Position numbers and translations under genes: made by a program. This document shows positions 31,077-39,152 of a DNA stretch of 64,000 bases, one piece after another. The notes beneath the pieces were generated by a model. The model saw nothing but the letters and a program-made list of their open reading frames with translations, did not search any database and was not told where the DNA came from. Every line of letters starts with the position of its first letter. Position 1 is the stretch's first letter. Origin of the DNA: UBA1479 sp963976055 (GTDB lineage Bacteria; Pseudomonadota; Alphaproteobacteria; Rhodospirillales; Casp-alpha2); the NCBI GenBank assembly GCA_963976055.1, contig CAXBJB010000002.1, forward strand, positions 372,001 through 436,000, written 5' to 3'.

Positions 31077-31536
31077 CCGCGCCGCTGGGCGTCGGCACGC
31101 CACCGTAAAGATCCTGGGCGCGGCTTTCGAAGGCGTTGACCATCTTGGTCACGGCTTCGTTGAACACCACAGAGATCGCCGATTGCAGCAGCTTGGAGCG
31201 AAATTCGAAATCCACATAGAAGTCGATGTCGCAGGCCTGTCCGTTCTCGGTCGGTGTAAAAATCCAGTGATTTTTTAAATACTTGAATGGCCCGTCCGAA
31301 TAGGCGACGTCGATCCGCCTGGCGTCCCAATCCAACGTCACGCGGGACGTGAATCGTTCGCGGAAAATCTTGAAGCCGATCACCATGTCGGCGACCAAGA
31401 GCGTGTCCGACCGTTCGCGGATGCGCGTCGCCTGGCACCAAGGCAGAAATTCGGGATAGCGGCCGACGTCGGCGACCAGATCGAACATCTGATCAGCGCG
31501 GTAGGGCAGCCGGCGGATTTCCGCATGTGTGGGCAT
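31060..31536 (-). CDS. RatA/COQ10 family START-domain protein (ubiquinone-binding)
   Basis: The 158-residue protein starts MPTHAEIRRLPYRADQMFDL and contains DVGRYPEFLPWC, FTSRVTLD and the C-terminal FRSKLLQSAISVVFNEAVTK helix. These are the SRPBCC/START fold features of COQ10 and RatA. COQ10-like proteins bind ubiquinone and assist respiration. E. coli RatA has been described as a ribosome-binding toxin, but no antitoxin partner gene (ratB) is next to it here. It begins 5 bp after lipA, an order common in alphaproteobacteria, which favours the respiratory role. Confidence 0.9.
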   Translation of the reverse strand: MPTHAEIRRLPYRADQMFDLVADVGRYPEFLPWCQATRIRERSDTLLVADMVIGFKIFRERFTSRVTLDWDARRIDVAYSDGPFKYLKNHWIFTPTENGQACDIDFYVDFEFRSKLLQSAISVVFNEAVTKMVNAFESRAQDLYGGVPTPSGAVSQRG

Positions 31537-31541
31537 GGCCC

Positions 31542-32486
31542 CTAGCCCCGGCCCGCCTGACGCGCGGCCTGTAGCTTGGCGAAGTCCTCGCCCGCATGGT
31601 GGCTTGAGCGGGTCAGCGGCGAGGCCGAGACCAGCAGGAAGCCCTTGGCTTCGGCCAGGCGCCTGTATTCGGTGAATTCGTCCGGCGTGACGAAACGGTC
31701 GACGGGGGCATGGCGCGTGGTCGGCGCGAGATACTGGCCGATGGTCAGGAAATCGACGCGGGCGGAGCGCAGGTCGTCCATGACCTGCAACACCTCGGAC
31801 CGGGTTTCGCCGAGTCCGACCATGATGCCCGATTTGGTGAACACGTTGGCGTCGATGTCCTTGGCCCGGTCCAAAATCTTCAGGGAATGGAAATAGCGCG
31901 CCCCCGGGCGGATCGAGGGGTAGAGCCGCGGCACGGTTTCCAGGTTGTGGTTGAACACGTCCGGCTTGGCGGCGATGACGGCTTCGAGGGCGCCCGGCTT
32001 GTCGCGGAAATCGGGGGTCAGGATTTCGATGGTGGTTTCCGGCGTGGTCTCGCGCAGGCGCTCGATGCATTTCACGAACTGCCCCGCCCCGCCGTCGGCC
32101 AGATCGTCGCGGTCGACCGAGGTGATGACCAGATGCTTCATGCCCATTTCGCCGGCGGCGATGGCCAGGTTGTCGGGCTCCAGCGGATCGACCTTCCCCG
32201 GCTTGCCCGTGGCGACGTTGCAGAAGGCGCAGGCGCGGGTGCAGATGTCGCCCAGGATCATCACCGTGGCGTGCTTCTGGGCCCAGCATTCGCCGATGTT
32301 CGGGCAGGCCGCTTCCTCGCAGACCGTCGTCAGGTTGCGGTCGCGCATCAGCTTGCGGGTTTCCGCATAGGCCGGCGACGTGGGCGCCTTGACCCTGATC
32401 CACGCAGGTTTCTTCTGGTGGGGGTTTTCCGGGTTCTTGGCCTTTTCCGGATGGCGCAGCGGCCGCACGTTGTCTGTATTTACCAT
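31542..32486 (-). CDS. lipA: Lipoyl synthase
   Basis: The 314-residue radical-SAM protein has both clusters: the auxiliary cluster cysteines in CEEAACPNIGEC (56, 61, 67) and the SAM cluster in CTRACAFC (82, 86, 89). The terminal RSSHHAGEDF contains the conserved RSS serine ligand. It inserts two sulfurs into octanoyl groups on E2 and GcvH lipoyl domains. The gene follows lpdA by 3 bp, directly behind the pyruvate dehydrogenase genes whose lipoyl domains it would modify. Confidence 0.97.
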   Translation of the reverse strand: MVNTDNVRPLRHPEKAKNPENPHQKKPAWIRVKAPTSPAYAETRKLMRDRNLTTVCEEAACPNIGECWAQKHATVMILGDICTRACAFCNVATGKPGKVDPLEPDNLAIAAGEMGMKHLVITSVDRDDLADGGAGQFVKCIERLRETTPETTIEILTPDFRDKPGALEAVIAAKPDVFNHNLETVPRLYPSIRPGARYFHSLKILDRAKDIDANVFTKSGIMVGLGETRSEVLQVMDDLRSARVDFLTIGQYLAPTTRHAPVDRFVTPDEFTEYRRLAEAKGFLLVSASPLTRSSHHAGEDFAKLQAARQAGRG

Positions 32487-32489
32487 GGT

Positions 32490-33896
32490 TTAGAAGTGGA
32501 TCACCCGCCCATAGGCGTCAAGCACCGATTCATGCATCATTTCCGACAGGGTCGGGTGCGGGAACACCGTATGCATGAGGTCTTCCTCGGTGGTTTCCAG
32601 GCCCATGGCGATGACGAAGCCCTGGATCAGCTCGGTCACTTCGGCGCCGACCATATGCGCGCCCAGCAACTGGCCGGTTTTTTCATCGAACACGGTCTTG
32701 ACCAGGCCGTCGGGCTCGCCCAACGCAATCGCCTTGCCGTTGCCGAGGAACGGGAAGCGGCCGACCTTCACCTTGTAGCCCTGTTCCTTCGCCTTCGCCT
32801 CGGTCAGGCCGACGCTGGCGACCTGCGGGTGGCAATAGGTGCAGCCTGGAATATGGGTCTTTTCCATGGGGTGGACGTTCGGCAGGCCCTTGATCTTCTC
32901 GACGCAGATGACGCCTTCGTGCTCGGCCTTATGGGCCAGCATGGGCGGGCCGGCGACGTCGCCGATGGCATAAACCCCGGGCTCCGCCGTGCGGCCGTAT
33001 TCATCAATGACGATGCAGCCCCGGTCGGTCTTGACCTTGGTGTTCTCCAGGCCGATGCCTTCGATGTTGCCCTGCACGCCGACGGCGGAAATGACGCGGT
33101 CGACCTTGATTTCCTGGGTCTTGCCGTCCTTGCCCTCGACCGTGCAGGTGACGTCGTTGACACCCTTGGCCAGCTTCACGACCTTGGCCTCGGTCATGAT
33201 CTTGAGGCCGGATTTTTCCATCTGCTTGCGCGCGACGGCGGAAATCTCCGCGTCCTCGACGGGCATGATCTGGGTCATGACCTCGACCACCGTCACGTCC
33301 GCGCCCAGGGTGTGATAGAAGCTCGCGAATTCGATGCCGATGGCGCCCGATCCGATGACCAGCAGCTTTTTCGGGAAGATGTCGGGCTTCAGGGCCTCGA
33401 AATAGGTCCAGACCAGCTTGCCGTCGGGCTCCAGCCCCGGCAGGGCGCGCGGACGTGCCCCCGTGGCGACGATGATGTGCTTGCCGGTCAAATCGGGCAA
33501 CGCCTTGCCGTCGGTGCCGGTCACGGCAACCTTGCCGCTGCCCTTGAGCACGCCCGTGCCGTCAACGACCGTGACCTTGTTCTTTTTCAAGAGATGCCCG
33601 ACGCCGCCGTTCAGCTGCTTGGACACGCCGCGCGAGCGGCCGATGACCTTTTCAATGTCGAAGGACACGTCCTTGGCGCTCAGGCCATAGTTATCCGCGT
33701 GCTGCATGTAGTGATAGATTTCGGCGGAACGCAGCAGCGCCTTGGTCGGGATACAGCCCCAGTTGAGGCAGATGCCGCCCAGGTGCTGTTTCTCCACCAC
33801 GCAGGTCTTGAAGCCCAGCTGCGCCGCGCGGATGGCGGCGACGTAGCCGCCAGGGCCGCCGCCGATGATGACGATGTCGAACGAAGTATCGGCCAT
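32490..33896 (-). CDS. lpdA: Dihydrolipoyl dehydrogenase (E3)
   Basis: The 468-residue flavoprotein has FAD motif IIGGGPGGYVAAIRAAQLG, redox disulfide GGICLNWGCIPTK (Cys43/Cys48), NAD motif VIGSGAIGIEFASFY, a second FAD site YAIGDVAG, and the C-terminal catalytic HPTLSEMMHE. It reoxidises dihydrolipoamide with NAD+. It is placed between pdhC and lipA with gaps of only 18 and 3 bp, so it most likely serves the pyruvate dehydrogenase complex. Other 2-oxoacid complexes may share it. Confidence 0.96.
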   Translation of the reverse strand: MADTSFDIVIIGGGPGGYVAAIRAAQLGFKTCVVEKQHLGGICLNWGCIPTKALLRSAEIYHYMQHADNYGLSAKDVSFDIEKVIGRSRGVSKQLNGGVGHLLKKNKVTVVDGTGVLKGSGKVAVTGTDGKALPDLTGKHIIVATGARPRALPGLEPDGKLVWTYFEALKPDIFPKKLLVIGSGAIGIEFASFYHTLGADVTVVEVMTQIMPVEDAEISAVARKQMEKSGLKIMTEAKVVKLAKGVNDVTCTVEGKDGKTQEIKVDRVISAVGVQGNIEGIGLENTKVKTDRGCIVIDEYGRTAEPGVYAIGDVAGPPMLAHKAEHEGVICVEKIKGLPNVHPMEKTHIPGCTYCHPQVASVGLTEAKAKEQGYKVKVGRFPFLGNGKAIALGEPDGLVKTVFDEKTGQLLGAHMVGAEVTELIQGFVIAMGLETTEEDLMHTVFPHPTLSEMMHESVLDAYGRVIHF

Positions 33897-33914
33897 GAGT
33901 TTCGCCCTCCCCGC

Positions 33915-35219
33915 CTACAGCAGCAACTGAATGGGATCTTCCAGGATCGCCTTCAGTTCCTTGGCAAAGCCCGCCGCCGTGGCGCCGTCGATGCAGCGGT
34001 GATCGACCGCCAGGGTCAGGGACATCACCGTGGCGACGGCCAGCGCGCCGTTCTTCACCACCGGGCGCTGTTCGCCGGCGCCGACGGACAGGATGCCGCC
34101 CTGGGGCGGGTTGATGATGGAATTGAACGATTTCACCCCGAACATGCCCAGGTTGGAGATGGTGAAGGTGCCGCCCTGGAATTCCTCGGGCTGAAGCTTG
34201 CCGTCCCGCGCCTTGCCGGCCAGCTCCTTGGCCTTGGCGGAAATGGCGGCGAGGCCGAGCGACCCCGCGTCCTTGATGATCGGCGTGATCAGGCCGCCTT
34301 CGATGGCGACGGCGACGGACACGTCGGCGCGCTTGAACTTGAGGATCGCGTCGTCCGTGTAGGACACGTTGACGTCTGGGCAGCGGCGCAGCGCCACGGC
34401 AACGGCCTTGATGACGAAGTCGTTGACGGAAATCTTGTAATCCGCCCCGTCGCGCCCGTTCAGGTCCTTGCGCGCGGCCAGCAGCTTGTCGATCTCGACA
34501 TCGATCGAGATGTTGAAATGCGGGATGTCGCGGGCCGAGGCCGTCAACCGCGTGGCGATGACCTTGCGCATGGAGGAATTCGGCACGGCTTCAAAGTCCG
34601 GCATGTTGGCAAACACCGGATCGCCCTGGGCGGGCGTCGGCGCGGCGGCGGGTGCAGGTGTGCCTGTGCCCTTGGCGGCAGGTGCCGCTGCGGGAGCCGC
34701 CTTGCCCGTTCCCGACGCGAGCGCCGCGTCCACGTCGCGCTTGACGACGCGGCCGCGCGGGCCGGAGCCGGCGATGGCGGCAATGTCGAGGCCTTCCTGG
34801 GCGGCGATGCGCTTGGCCAGCGGGCTGGCGACCACCCGGTCGCCGGATGCGGCCGGGGCGGCGGCAGGTGCTGCGGGCGTTGCCGGTGCAGCCACCGGGG
34901 CCGGCTTGGCCGGTTCGGCCGTTGGCGCGGAAGCTCCGCCCGAAGTATCCGCGCCGTCGAGGGCCGAGGCGTCCTCGCCGTCTTCCAGCAGCAACGCGAT
35001 GACCGCGTTCACGGCGACGTCGGCGGTGCCTTCCGGCACCACGATCTTGCCGAGGATACCCTCCTCCACGGCTTCGACCTCCATGGTCGCCTTGTCGGTT
35101 TCGATTTCCGCGAGGACGTCGCCGCTTTCCACGGCGTCGCCTTCCTTCTTGTGCCACTTGGCCAGGTTGCCCTCCGTCATGGTCGGGCTCAGGGCCGGCA
35201 TCAGAATCTTGATCGGCAT
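33915..35219 (-). CDS. pdhC: Pyruvate dehydrogenase E2 (dihydrolipoamide acetyltransferase)
   Basis: The 434-residue protein has one N-terminal lipoyl domain (ETDKATMEVEAVEEG with the lipoylated lysine near residue 43). An Ala/Pro-rich linker follows, then a peripheral-subunit-binding domain (SPLAKRIAAQEGLDIAAIAG), another Ala/Pro linker and the catalytic core ending in DHRCIDGATAAGF, whose histidine is the active-site base. It transfers acetyl groups to CoA and forms the core of the complex. It lies 18 bp after pdhB. Context with E1 alpha/beta makes pyruvate the substrate. Confidence 0.95.
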   Translation of the reverse strand: MPIKILMPALSPTMTEGNLAKWHKKEGDAVESGDVLAEIETDKATMEVEAVEEGILGKIVVPEGTADVAVNAVIALLLEDGEDASALDGADTSGGASAPTAEPAKPAPVAAPATPAAPAAAPAASGDRVVASPLAKRIAAQEGLDIAAIAGSGPRGRVVKRDVDAALASGTGKAAPAAAPAAKGTGTPAPAAAPTPAQGDPVFANMPDFEAVPNSSMRKVIATRLTASARDIPHFNISIDVEIDKLLAARKDLNGRDGADYKISVNDFVIKAVAVALRRCPDVNVSYTDDAILKFKRADVSVAVAIEGGLITPIIKDAGSLGLAAISAKAKELAGKARDGKLQPEEFQGGTFTISNLGMFGVKSFNSIINPPQGGILSVGAGEQRPVVKNGALAVATVMSLTLAVDHRCIDGATAAGFAKELKAILEDPIQLLL

Positions 35220-35237
35220 GATGTCTCTCCCCGCGCT

Positions 35238-36605
35238 TTAAGCGTAGCAGACGGCTTTCGCCGCCTCGACCACGTTATGGGCCTTGGGCAGGGCCAGTGC
35301 CTCCAGGTTCGCCGCATAGGGCATGGGCACGTCGGCGCCCGACACCCGGGTCGGCGGCGCGTCCAGGTCGTCGAAGGCGTGTTCGATCATCAACTGGTTA
35401 ATTTCGGCGCCGATCCCGCAGGTCGGCCAGCCTTCTTCCACCGTGACGATGCGGTTGGTCTTCTTGACCGAGGCGACCAGGGTTTCGACGTCGATGGGAC
35501 GCACCGTGCGCAGGTTGATGACCTCGGCGTCGATGCCCTCGGCCGCCAGCTTTTCCGCCGCCTCCATGCAGATGCCGACGGCGATGGAGAACGCGACCAG
35601 GGTCACGTCCTTGCCGGGGCGTTCAACCTTGGCCTTGCCGATGGGCAGGGTCCAGTCTTCGTCGTCCGGCACTTCGAAGCTCTGGCCGTAGAGGATTTCG
35701 TTTTCCAGGAAGATCACCGGGTTGGGATCGCGGATCGCCGATTTCAACAGCCCCTTGGCATCCGCCGCTGACCACGGGGCGATAACCTTGAGGCCCGGGC
35801 AATGGGCGTACCACGAGGCATAGCACTGGGAATGCTGGGCGCCGACGCGGGCCGCCGCCCCGTTGGGGCCGCGGAACACGATGGGACAGCCCATCTGGCC
35901 GCCCGACATGTACAACGTCTTGGCGGCGGAATTGATGATCTGGTCGATGGCCTGCATGGCGAAGTTGAAGGTCATGAATTCAACCACGGGCTTGAGTTCC
36001 AGGAACGCGGAGCCCACGGCCATCCCGGCGAAGCCCTGTTCGGTGATCGGCGTGTCGATCACGCGCTTGTCGCCGAATTCGTCAAGCAAGCCCTGGGAAA
36101 TCTTGTAGGCCCCCTGATACTGGGCGACTTCCTCGCCCATCAGGTAGACGTTGCCGTCGCGGCGCATTTCCTCGGCCAGGGCGGAATTGAGCGCCTCGCG
36201 CACGGTCATGGTCTTCATGGCGCCGGTGTAATCAGGCTCGGCCGCGACCGTTGCGGCAACAGGGGCGGCGGCCGTCGCCGGCGCGGCTGTTGCAGGCGCT
36301 TCGGCCTTGGGTTCCGGGGCCTTGACGGCGGCCGGGGCGTTGCCGCCTTCGGGGACGTCCTCGCCCTCATCGACGATCACCGCGATGGGCGTGTTGACGG
36401 CGACGCCGTCCGTGCCGTCGGGGACCAGGATCTTGCCCAGGATGCCCTCATCCACGGCCTCGACCTCCATGGTCGCCTTGTCGGTTTCGATTTCCAGCAA
36501 CACGTCGCCCGACGCGACCGTGTCCCCTTCCTTCTTGAGCCACTTGGCGATCTTGCCCTCGGTCATGGTCGGAGAAAGCGCCGGCAGAAGTACTTGCGTA
36601 GCCAT
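35238..36605 (-). CDS. pdhB: Pyruvate dehydrogenase E1 beta subunit with N-terminal lipoyl domain
   Basis: This 455-residue protein has a lipoyl domain at residues 1-80 (TQVLLPALSPTMTEGKIAKW and EIETDKATMEVEAVDEG), then an Ala/Pro linker. From about residue 130 it is the E1-beta body with TVREALNSALAEEM, PITEQGFAGMAVG and VVTVEEGWPT-like C-terminal segments. The extra lipoyl domain is known in alphaproteobacterial E1 beta and is expected to be lipoylated. ATG 36605 opens the lipoyl domain. It lies 32 bp behind pdhA. Confidence 0.95.
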   Translation of the reverse strand: MATQVLLPALSPTMTEGKIAKWLKKEGDTVASGDVLLEIETDKATMEVEAVDEGILGKILVPDGTDGVAVNTPIAVIVDEGEDVPEGGNAPAAVKAPEPKAEAPATAAPATAAAPVAATVAAEPDYTGAMKTMTVREALNSALAEEMRRDGNVYLMGEEVAQYQGAYKISQGLLDEFGDKRVIDTPITEQGFAGMAVGSAFLELKPVVEFMTFNFAMQAIDQIINSAAKTLYMSGGQMGCPIVFRGPNGAAARVGAQHSQCYASWYAHCPGLKVIAPWSAADAKGLLKSAIRDPNPVIFLENEILYGQSFEVPDDEDWTLPIGKAKVERPGKDVTLVAFSIAVGICMEAAEKLAAEGIDAEVINLRTVRPIDVETLVASVKKTNRIVTVEEGWPTCGIGAEINQLMIEHAFDDLDAPPTRVSGADVPMPYAANLEALALPKAHNVVEAAKAVCYA

Positions 36606-36637
36606 GTTCAGATGTTCCCTTCGTGCGACGTTTTCGT

Positions 36638-37678
36638 TCAGGCTTCGACCAGGACGTCGGTCCACAATTCGGACGCGTCCGGTTCCGGGCTCTGCTGGGC
36701 GAACTCGGCGGCCTCGTTGGCCAGGGCCTTCACTTCCTTGTCGATGGCCTTGAGATCGTCCTCGCTGACGACCTTGGCTTCCAGAAGCTTGTGGGCGAGC
36801 GTGTCGATGGGGTCCATCTCGCGGCGTACCTTCTGCACCTCTTCCTTGGTCCGGTATTTGGCCGGATCGGACATGGAATGGCCGCGGTAGCGGTAGGTCT
36901 TCATTTCCAGGATCACCGGGCCCTTGCCGTCGCGGCAGCGCTTGAGCGCCTCGGCCGCGGCCTCCTTGACCGCGAGAACGTCCATGCCGTCGACGGCAAA
37001 GCCCTCGATGCCGTGGGCCAGGCCGCGGGTGTGCAGGTCGGCGGTCTTGGAGGTGCGCTCGATGGACGTGCCCATGCCGTACTTGTTGTTCTCGATCACG
37101 TAGATCACCGGCAGGTTCCAGATGGCGGCCATGTTGAAGCTTTCATAGACCTGGCCCTGGTTGATGGCGCCGTCGCCGAAATAGGCCATGCACACACCGC
37201 CGTCGCCCTTGTACTTATGGGCGAAGGCCAACCCCGTGCCGAGCGGCACCTGGGCGCCAACGATGCCGTGGCCGCCGAAAAAGTTCTTTTCGCGCGAGAA
37301 CATGTGCATGGAGCCGCCCTTACCGCGCGAATAGCCGCCGCGACGTCCGGTCAGTTCGGCCATCACGCCCTTGGGGTCCATGCCGCAGGCCAGCATATGC
37401 CCGTGGTCGCGGTAGCTGGTGATGACGGTGTCCTGCGGTTCCGACGCCGCCATCATGCCGACGACAACCGCTTCCTGCCCGATATAAAGGTGGCAGAAAC
37501 CGCCGATCAGGCCCATGCCGTAAAGCTGGCCCGCCTTTTCCTCGAACCGGCGGATGAGCAGCATCTCGCGGTAGTAATGGCGAAGTTCGTCGGGCGTGGG
37601 GCCCGCCTTGGGGGATTTCGCGGTGGACGACTTGGCGGACGTTTTTGCCTTCGCCGCCGTCTTGGGTGACCGGGCCAT
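36638..37678 (-). CDS. pdhA: Pyruvate dehydrogenase E1 alpha subunit
   Basis: The 346-residue protein has the thiamine diphosphate motif from GDGAINQGQVYESFNMAAIW to IENNKYGMGT, plus the conserved RGGYSRGKGGSMHMF and YRYRGHSMSDP segments of 2-oxoacid dehydrogenase E1 alpha. With PdhB it decarboxylates pyruvate. The ATG at 37678 has a strong GGGAGGT. The N-terminal 30 residues are Lys/Ala/Ser-rich and probably flexible. It is the first gene of the pdhA-pdhB-pdhC-lpdA-lipA run, behind a 204-bp AT-rich leader. Confidence 0.96.
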   Translation of the reverse strand: MARSPKTAAKAKTSAKSSTAKSPKAGPTPDELRHYYREMLLIRRFEEKAGQLYGMGLIGGFCHLYIGQEAVVVGMMAASEPQDTVITSYRDHGHMLACGMDPKGVMAELTGRRGGYSRGKGGSMHMFSREKNFFGGHGIVGAQVPLGTGLAFAHKYKGDGGVCMAYFGDGAINQGQVYESFNMAAIWNLPVIYVIENNKYGMGTSIERTSKTADLHTRGLAHGIEGFAVDGMDVLAVKEAAAEALKRCRDGKGPVILEMKTYRYRGHSMSDPAKYRTKEEVQKVRREMDPIDTLAHKLLEAKVVSEDDLKAIDKEVKALANEAAEFAQQSPEPDASELWTDVLVEA

Positions 37679-37789
37679 TGGACCTCCCTTGGCTGTCTGT
37701 TTCCATCCCCAGACGGCGCGCCAAAGGTGTCCGCCTTTTCGCATCCCTCCCAGGGTCGGCGGTTACCCGCCATAACTTCGGAAGATCAT

Positions 37790-37875
37790 AGCTGAAAAAC
37801 CGGACGAAAAACAATATAGGTCAGGAATGCTGCTATTTAATTAATTCAATAACAGTTAAAACATGATTGTTACGA
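37790..37875 (-). promoter_or_regulatory. AT-rich region upstream of pdhA, likely promoter
   Basis: The 204 bp between pdhA and the ABM gene include a strikingly AT-rich stretch (TATTTAATTAATTCAATAAC on the plus strand) in a GC-rich genome. Read on the minus strand, TATATT near 37812-37818 could be a -10 element. I do not see a clean -35 with 17-bp spacing, so the exact promoter is not assigned. Confidence 0.35.
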
Positions 37876-37882
37876 TTGCGGA

Positions 37883-38272
37883 TCAGGCCTGTCTGGCCGC
37901 GTCCAGCCAGGGCCACAGGCAGCCTTCCCGCCCGTAAATCCGGGACAGCAGGCCATTATCGCCGATCACGATCGCCGAAGATTTCTTCCATTGCCGGATA
38001 TGCGCGGGGGACGCCCAATGGGTGACGGCGTATTCCCGCCCGCCGTCCATGACCTCGACATCGTAGCCGAGATAACCCGGGCTTTGTTCCGCCAGGGTGG
38101 CAAGCAGACGCAACGCCTCGGCCCATCTGGTCGGCGGGTCGCCGTCCCAGGCATCGGTGAACAGGACCGCGAAATAAGTGGGCTGGTTGCTGCCCCCGGG
38201 TTCGACGTCGATGAACGCCGGCGTCAGCAGGTCCCTGCTCTCGGCGACCGCAATGGACGCCTGGGCGGACAT
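37883..38272 (-). CDS. ABM-fold (antibiotic biosynthesis monooxygenase-like) protein, second of a pair
   Basis: The 129-residue protein has the dimeric alpha-beta barrel pattern of the ABM superfamily: YFAVLFTDAWDGD, LLATLAEQSPGYLGYDVEVM and YAVTHWASPAHIRQWKK, followed by a C-terminal GREGCLWPWLD. Its ATG shares one base with the stop of the ABM gene in front (TAATG), so they are translationally coupled paralogues. ABM proteins include quinone- or haem-linked monooxygenases and many of unknown function. No cofactor residue can be assigned here. The family call is moderately firm; the role is unknown. Confidence 0.72.
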   Translation of the reverse strand: MSAQASIAVAESRDLLTPAFIDVEPGGSNQPTYFAVLFTDAWDGDPPTRWAEALRLLATLAEQSPGYLGYDVEVMDGGREYAVTHWASPAHIRQWKKSSAIVIGDNGLLSRIYGREGCLWPWLDAARQA

Positions 38273-38679
38273 TACGCCGCGCTCCGTTCGACCGCCGGTA
38301 CCGGTAGCGGTGAGAAGGTGCTCATGATTTCGACGGAAAGGGGCGTCTTGCGCCCGAACAGGCGTTTGACGACGCGCGTCACCTCGATGGCGCAGGCGTC
38401 CTCGATGCGCCGGTTCTTCAGGCTCACCTCTTCCATCATTTGCGCCAGCACGCGGGTTTTCCAGCCCTGGATCGCCGCCGGTGTTTTCCAATAGCACACG
38501 GCCGCCCCCCGGCCGTCGTCCAGGCGGCCCGTCTCAAGACCGAGAAATCCGTCGAGACGGGGGGCCAGGGAAATCAGTTCATCCATGGCCAGGCGGCCCG
38601 ACGGGTCGATGTCGCCGCCGACCGGCGTGACGACGGCCGCGTAATAAGGCGGGCGCAGGGTTTCCGCGAGCGATCCCAT
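38272..38679 (-). CDS. ABM-fold (antibiotic biosynthesis monooxygenase-like) protein, first of a pair
   Basis: The 135-residue protein reads PPYYAAVVTPVGGD, DELISLAPRLDGFLGLET, and GAAVCYWKTPAAIQGWK, which is the usual ABM-domain strand-helix-strand series. A basic C-terminal segment (RVVKRLFGRKTPLS) follows. It begins 4 bp after the ftsB-like gene and runs directly into a second ABM gene. The pairing resembles heterodimer-forming ABM proteins, but that is inference. No secretion signal is visible. The function is unknown. Confidence 0.75.
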   Translation of the reverse strand: MGSLAETLRPPYYAAVVTPVGGDIDPSGRLAMDELISLAPRLDGFLGLETGRLDDGRGAAVCYWKTPAAIQGWKTRVLAQMMEEVSLKNRRIEDACAIEVTRVVKRLFGRKTPLSVEIMSTFSPLPVPAVERSAA

Positions 38680-38683
38680 CGGC

Positions 38684-39019
38684 TCAGCCCTCCGTCTTGG
38701 AAAAGAAGATGACGTAGTCGCGGTCGAAGCCGACGTTCAGCATGATGCGGGCCCGTTCCTCGAGCATGTCGAGGTCGAGGCTGTGAGAGCCCAGCAGTTC
38801 GACCCGGTGTTCCCATTCGTCGCGCTGCGCCTTCAGGTCGTCGGCGAGGACCTGCGCCTCGGCGACCTTTTCCTGCATCAGCATCAGGGACGTGACGCCC
38901 CGGTCGCCGTGGACCATGTGATAGGCGAAATAGGCACAGGCCAGAATGCCCAAGGTCGGACCCAGGGCAGTGGCCAGTTTTTTCTTCAGAGAGGCAAAGC
39001 GCGTCGCCATCGATTTCAT
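38684..39019 (-). CDS. ftsB: FtsB/DivIC-family septum formation initiator
   Basis: The 111-residue protein has a short cytoplasmic end, one membrane helix (about residues 20-36), a coiled coil (QEKVAEAQVLADDLKAQRDE) and a C-terminal LDMLEERARIMLNVG motif typical of FtsB/DivIC. It is a bitopic divisome protein that acts with FtsL and FtsQ. Its location between eno and the pdh genes is the conserved proteobacterial eno-ftsB neighbourhood. Met4 is an alternative start. Confidence 0.88.
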   Translation of the reverse strand: MKSMATRFASLKKKLATALGPTLGILACAYFAYHMVHGDRGVTSLMLMQEKVAEAQVLADDLKAQRDEWEHRVELLGSHSLDLDMLEERARIMLNVGFDRDYVIFFSKTEG

Positions 39020-39152
39020 TCCCCAGTATTCCCCATGCCGGTTCCGCGAATCGGCAGGTGCGAATCTAAGGATTGATGGTTAATTTTCGGTTAGGATTCG
39101 GAAAAGCCCTTTTTTTTCCAGCACTTTGGAAATCCGAAAAGGTTAACGCAAC

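Noticed and set aside
34600..34960. Ala/Pro-rich repetitive sequence in pdhC
   Set aside because: This is the normal flexible linker between E2 domains, not a repeat element.
31710..35771. A 1353-codon open frame on the plus strand across ratA-lipA-lpdA-pdhC-pdhB
   Set aside because: It is antisense to five well-identified genes. Its translation is low-complexity His/Gly/Asp/Arg-rich, as expected when GC-rich codons are read on the opposite strand, and it has no domain.
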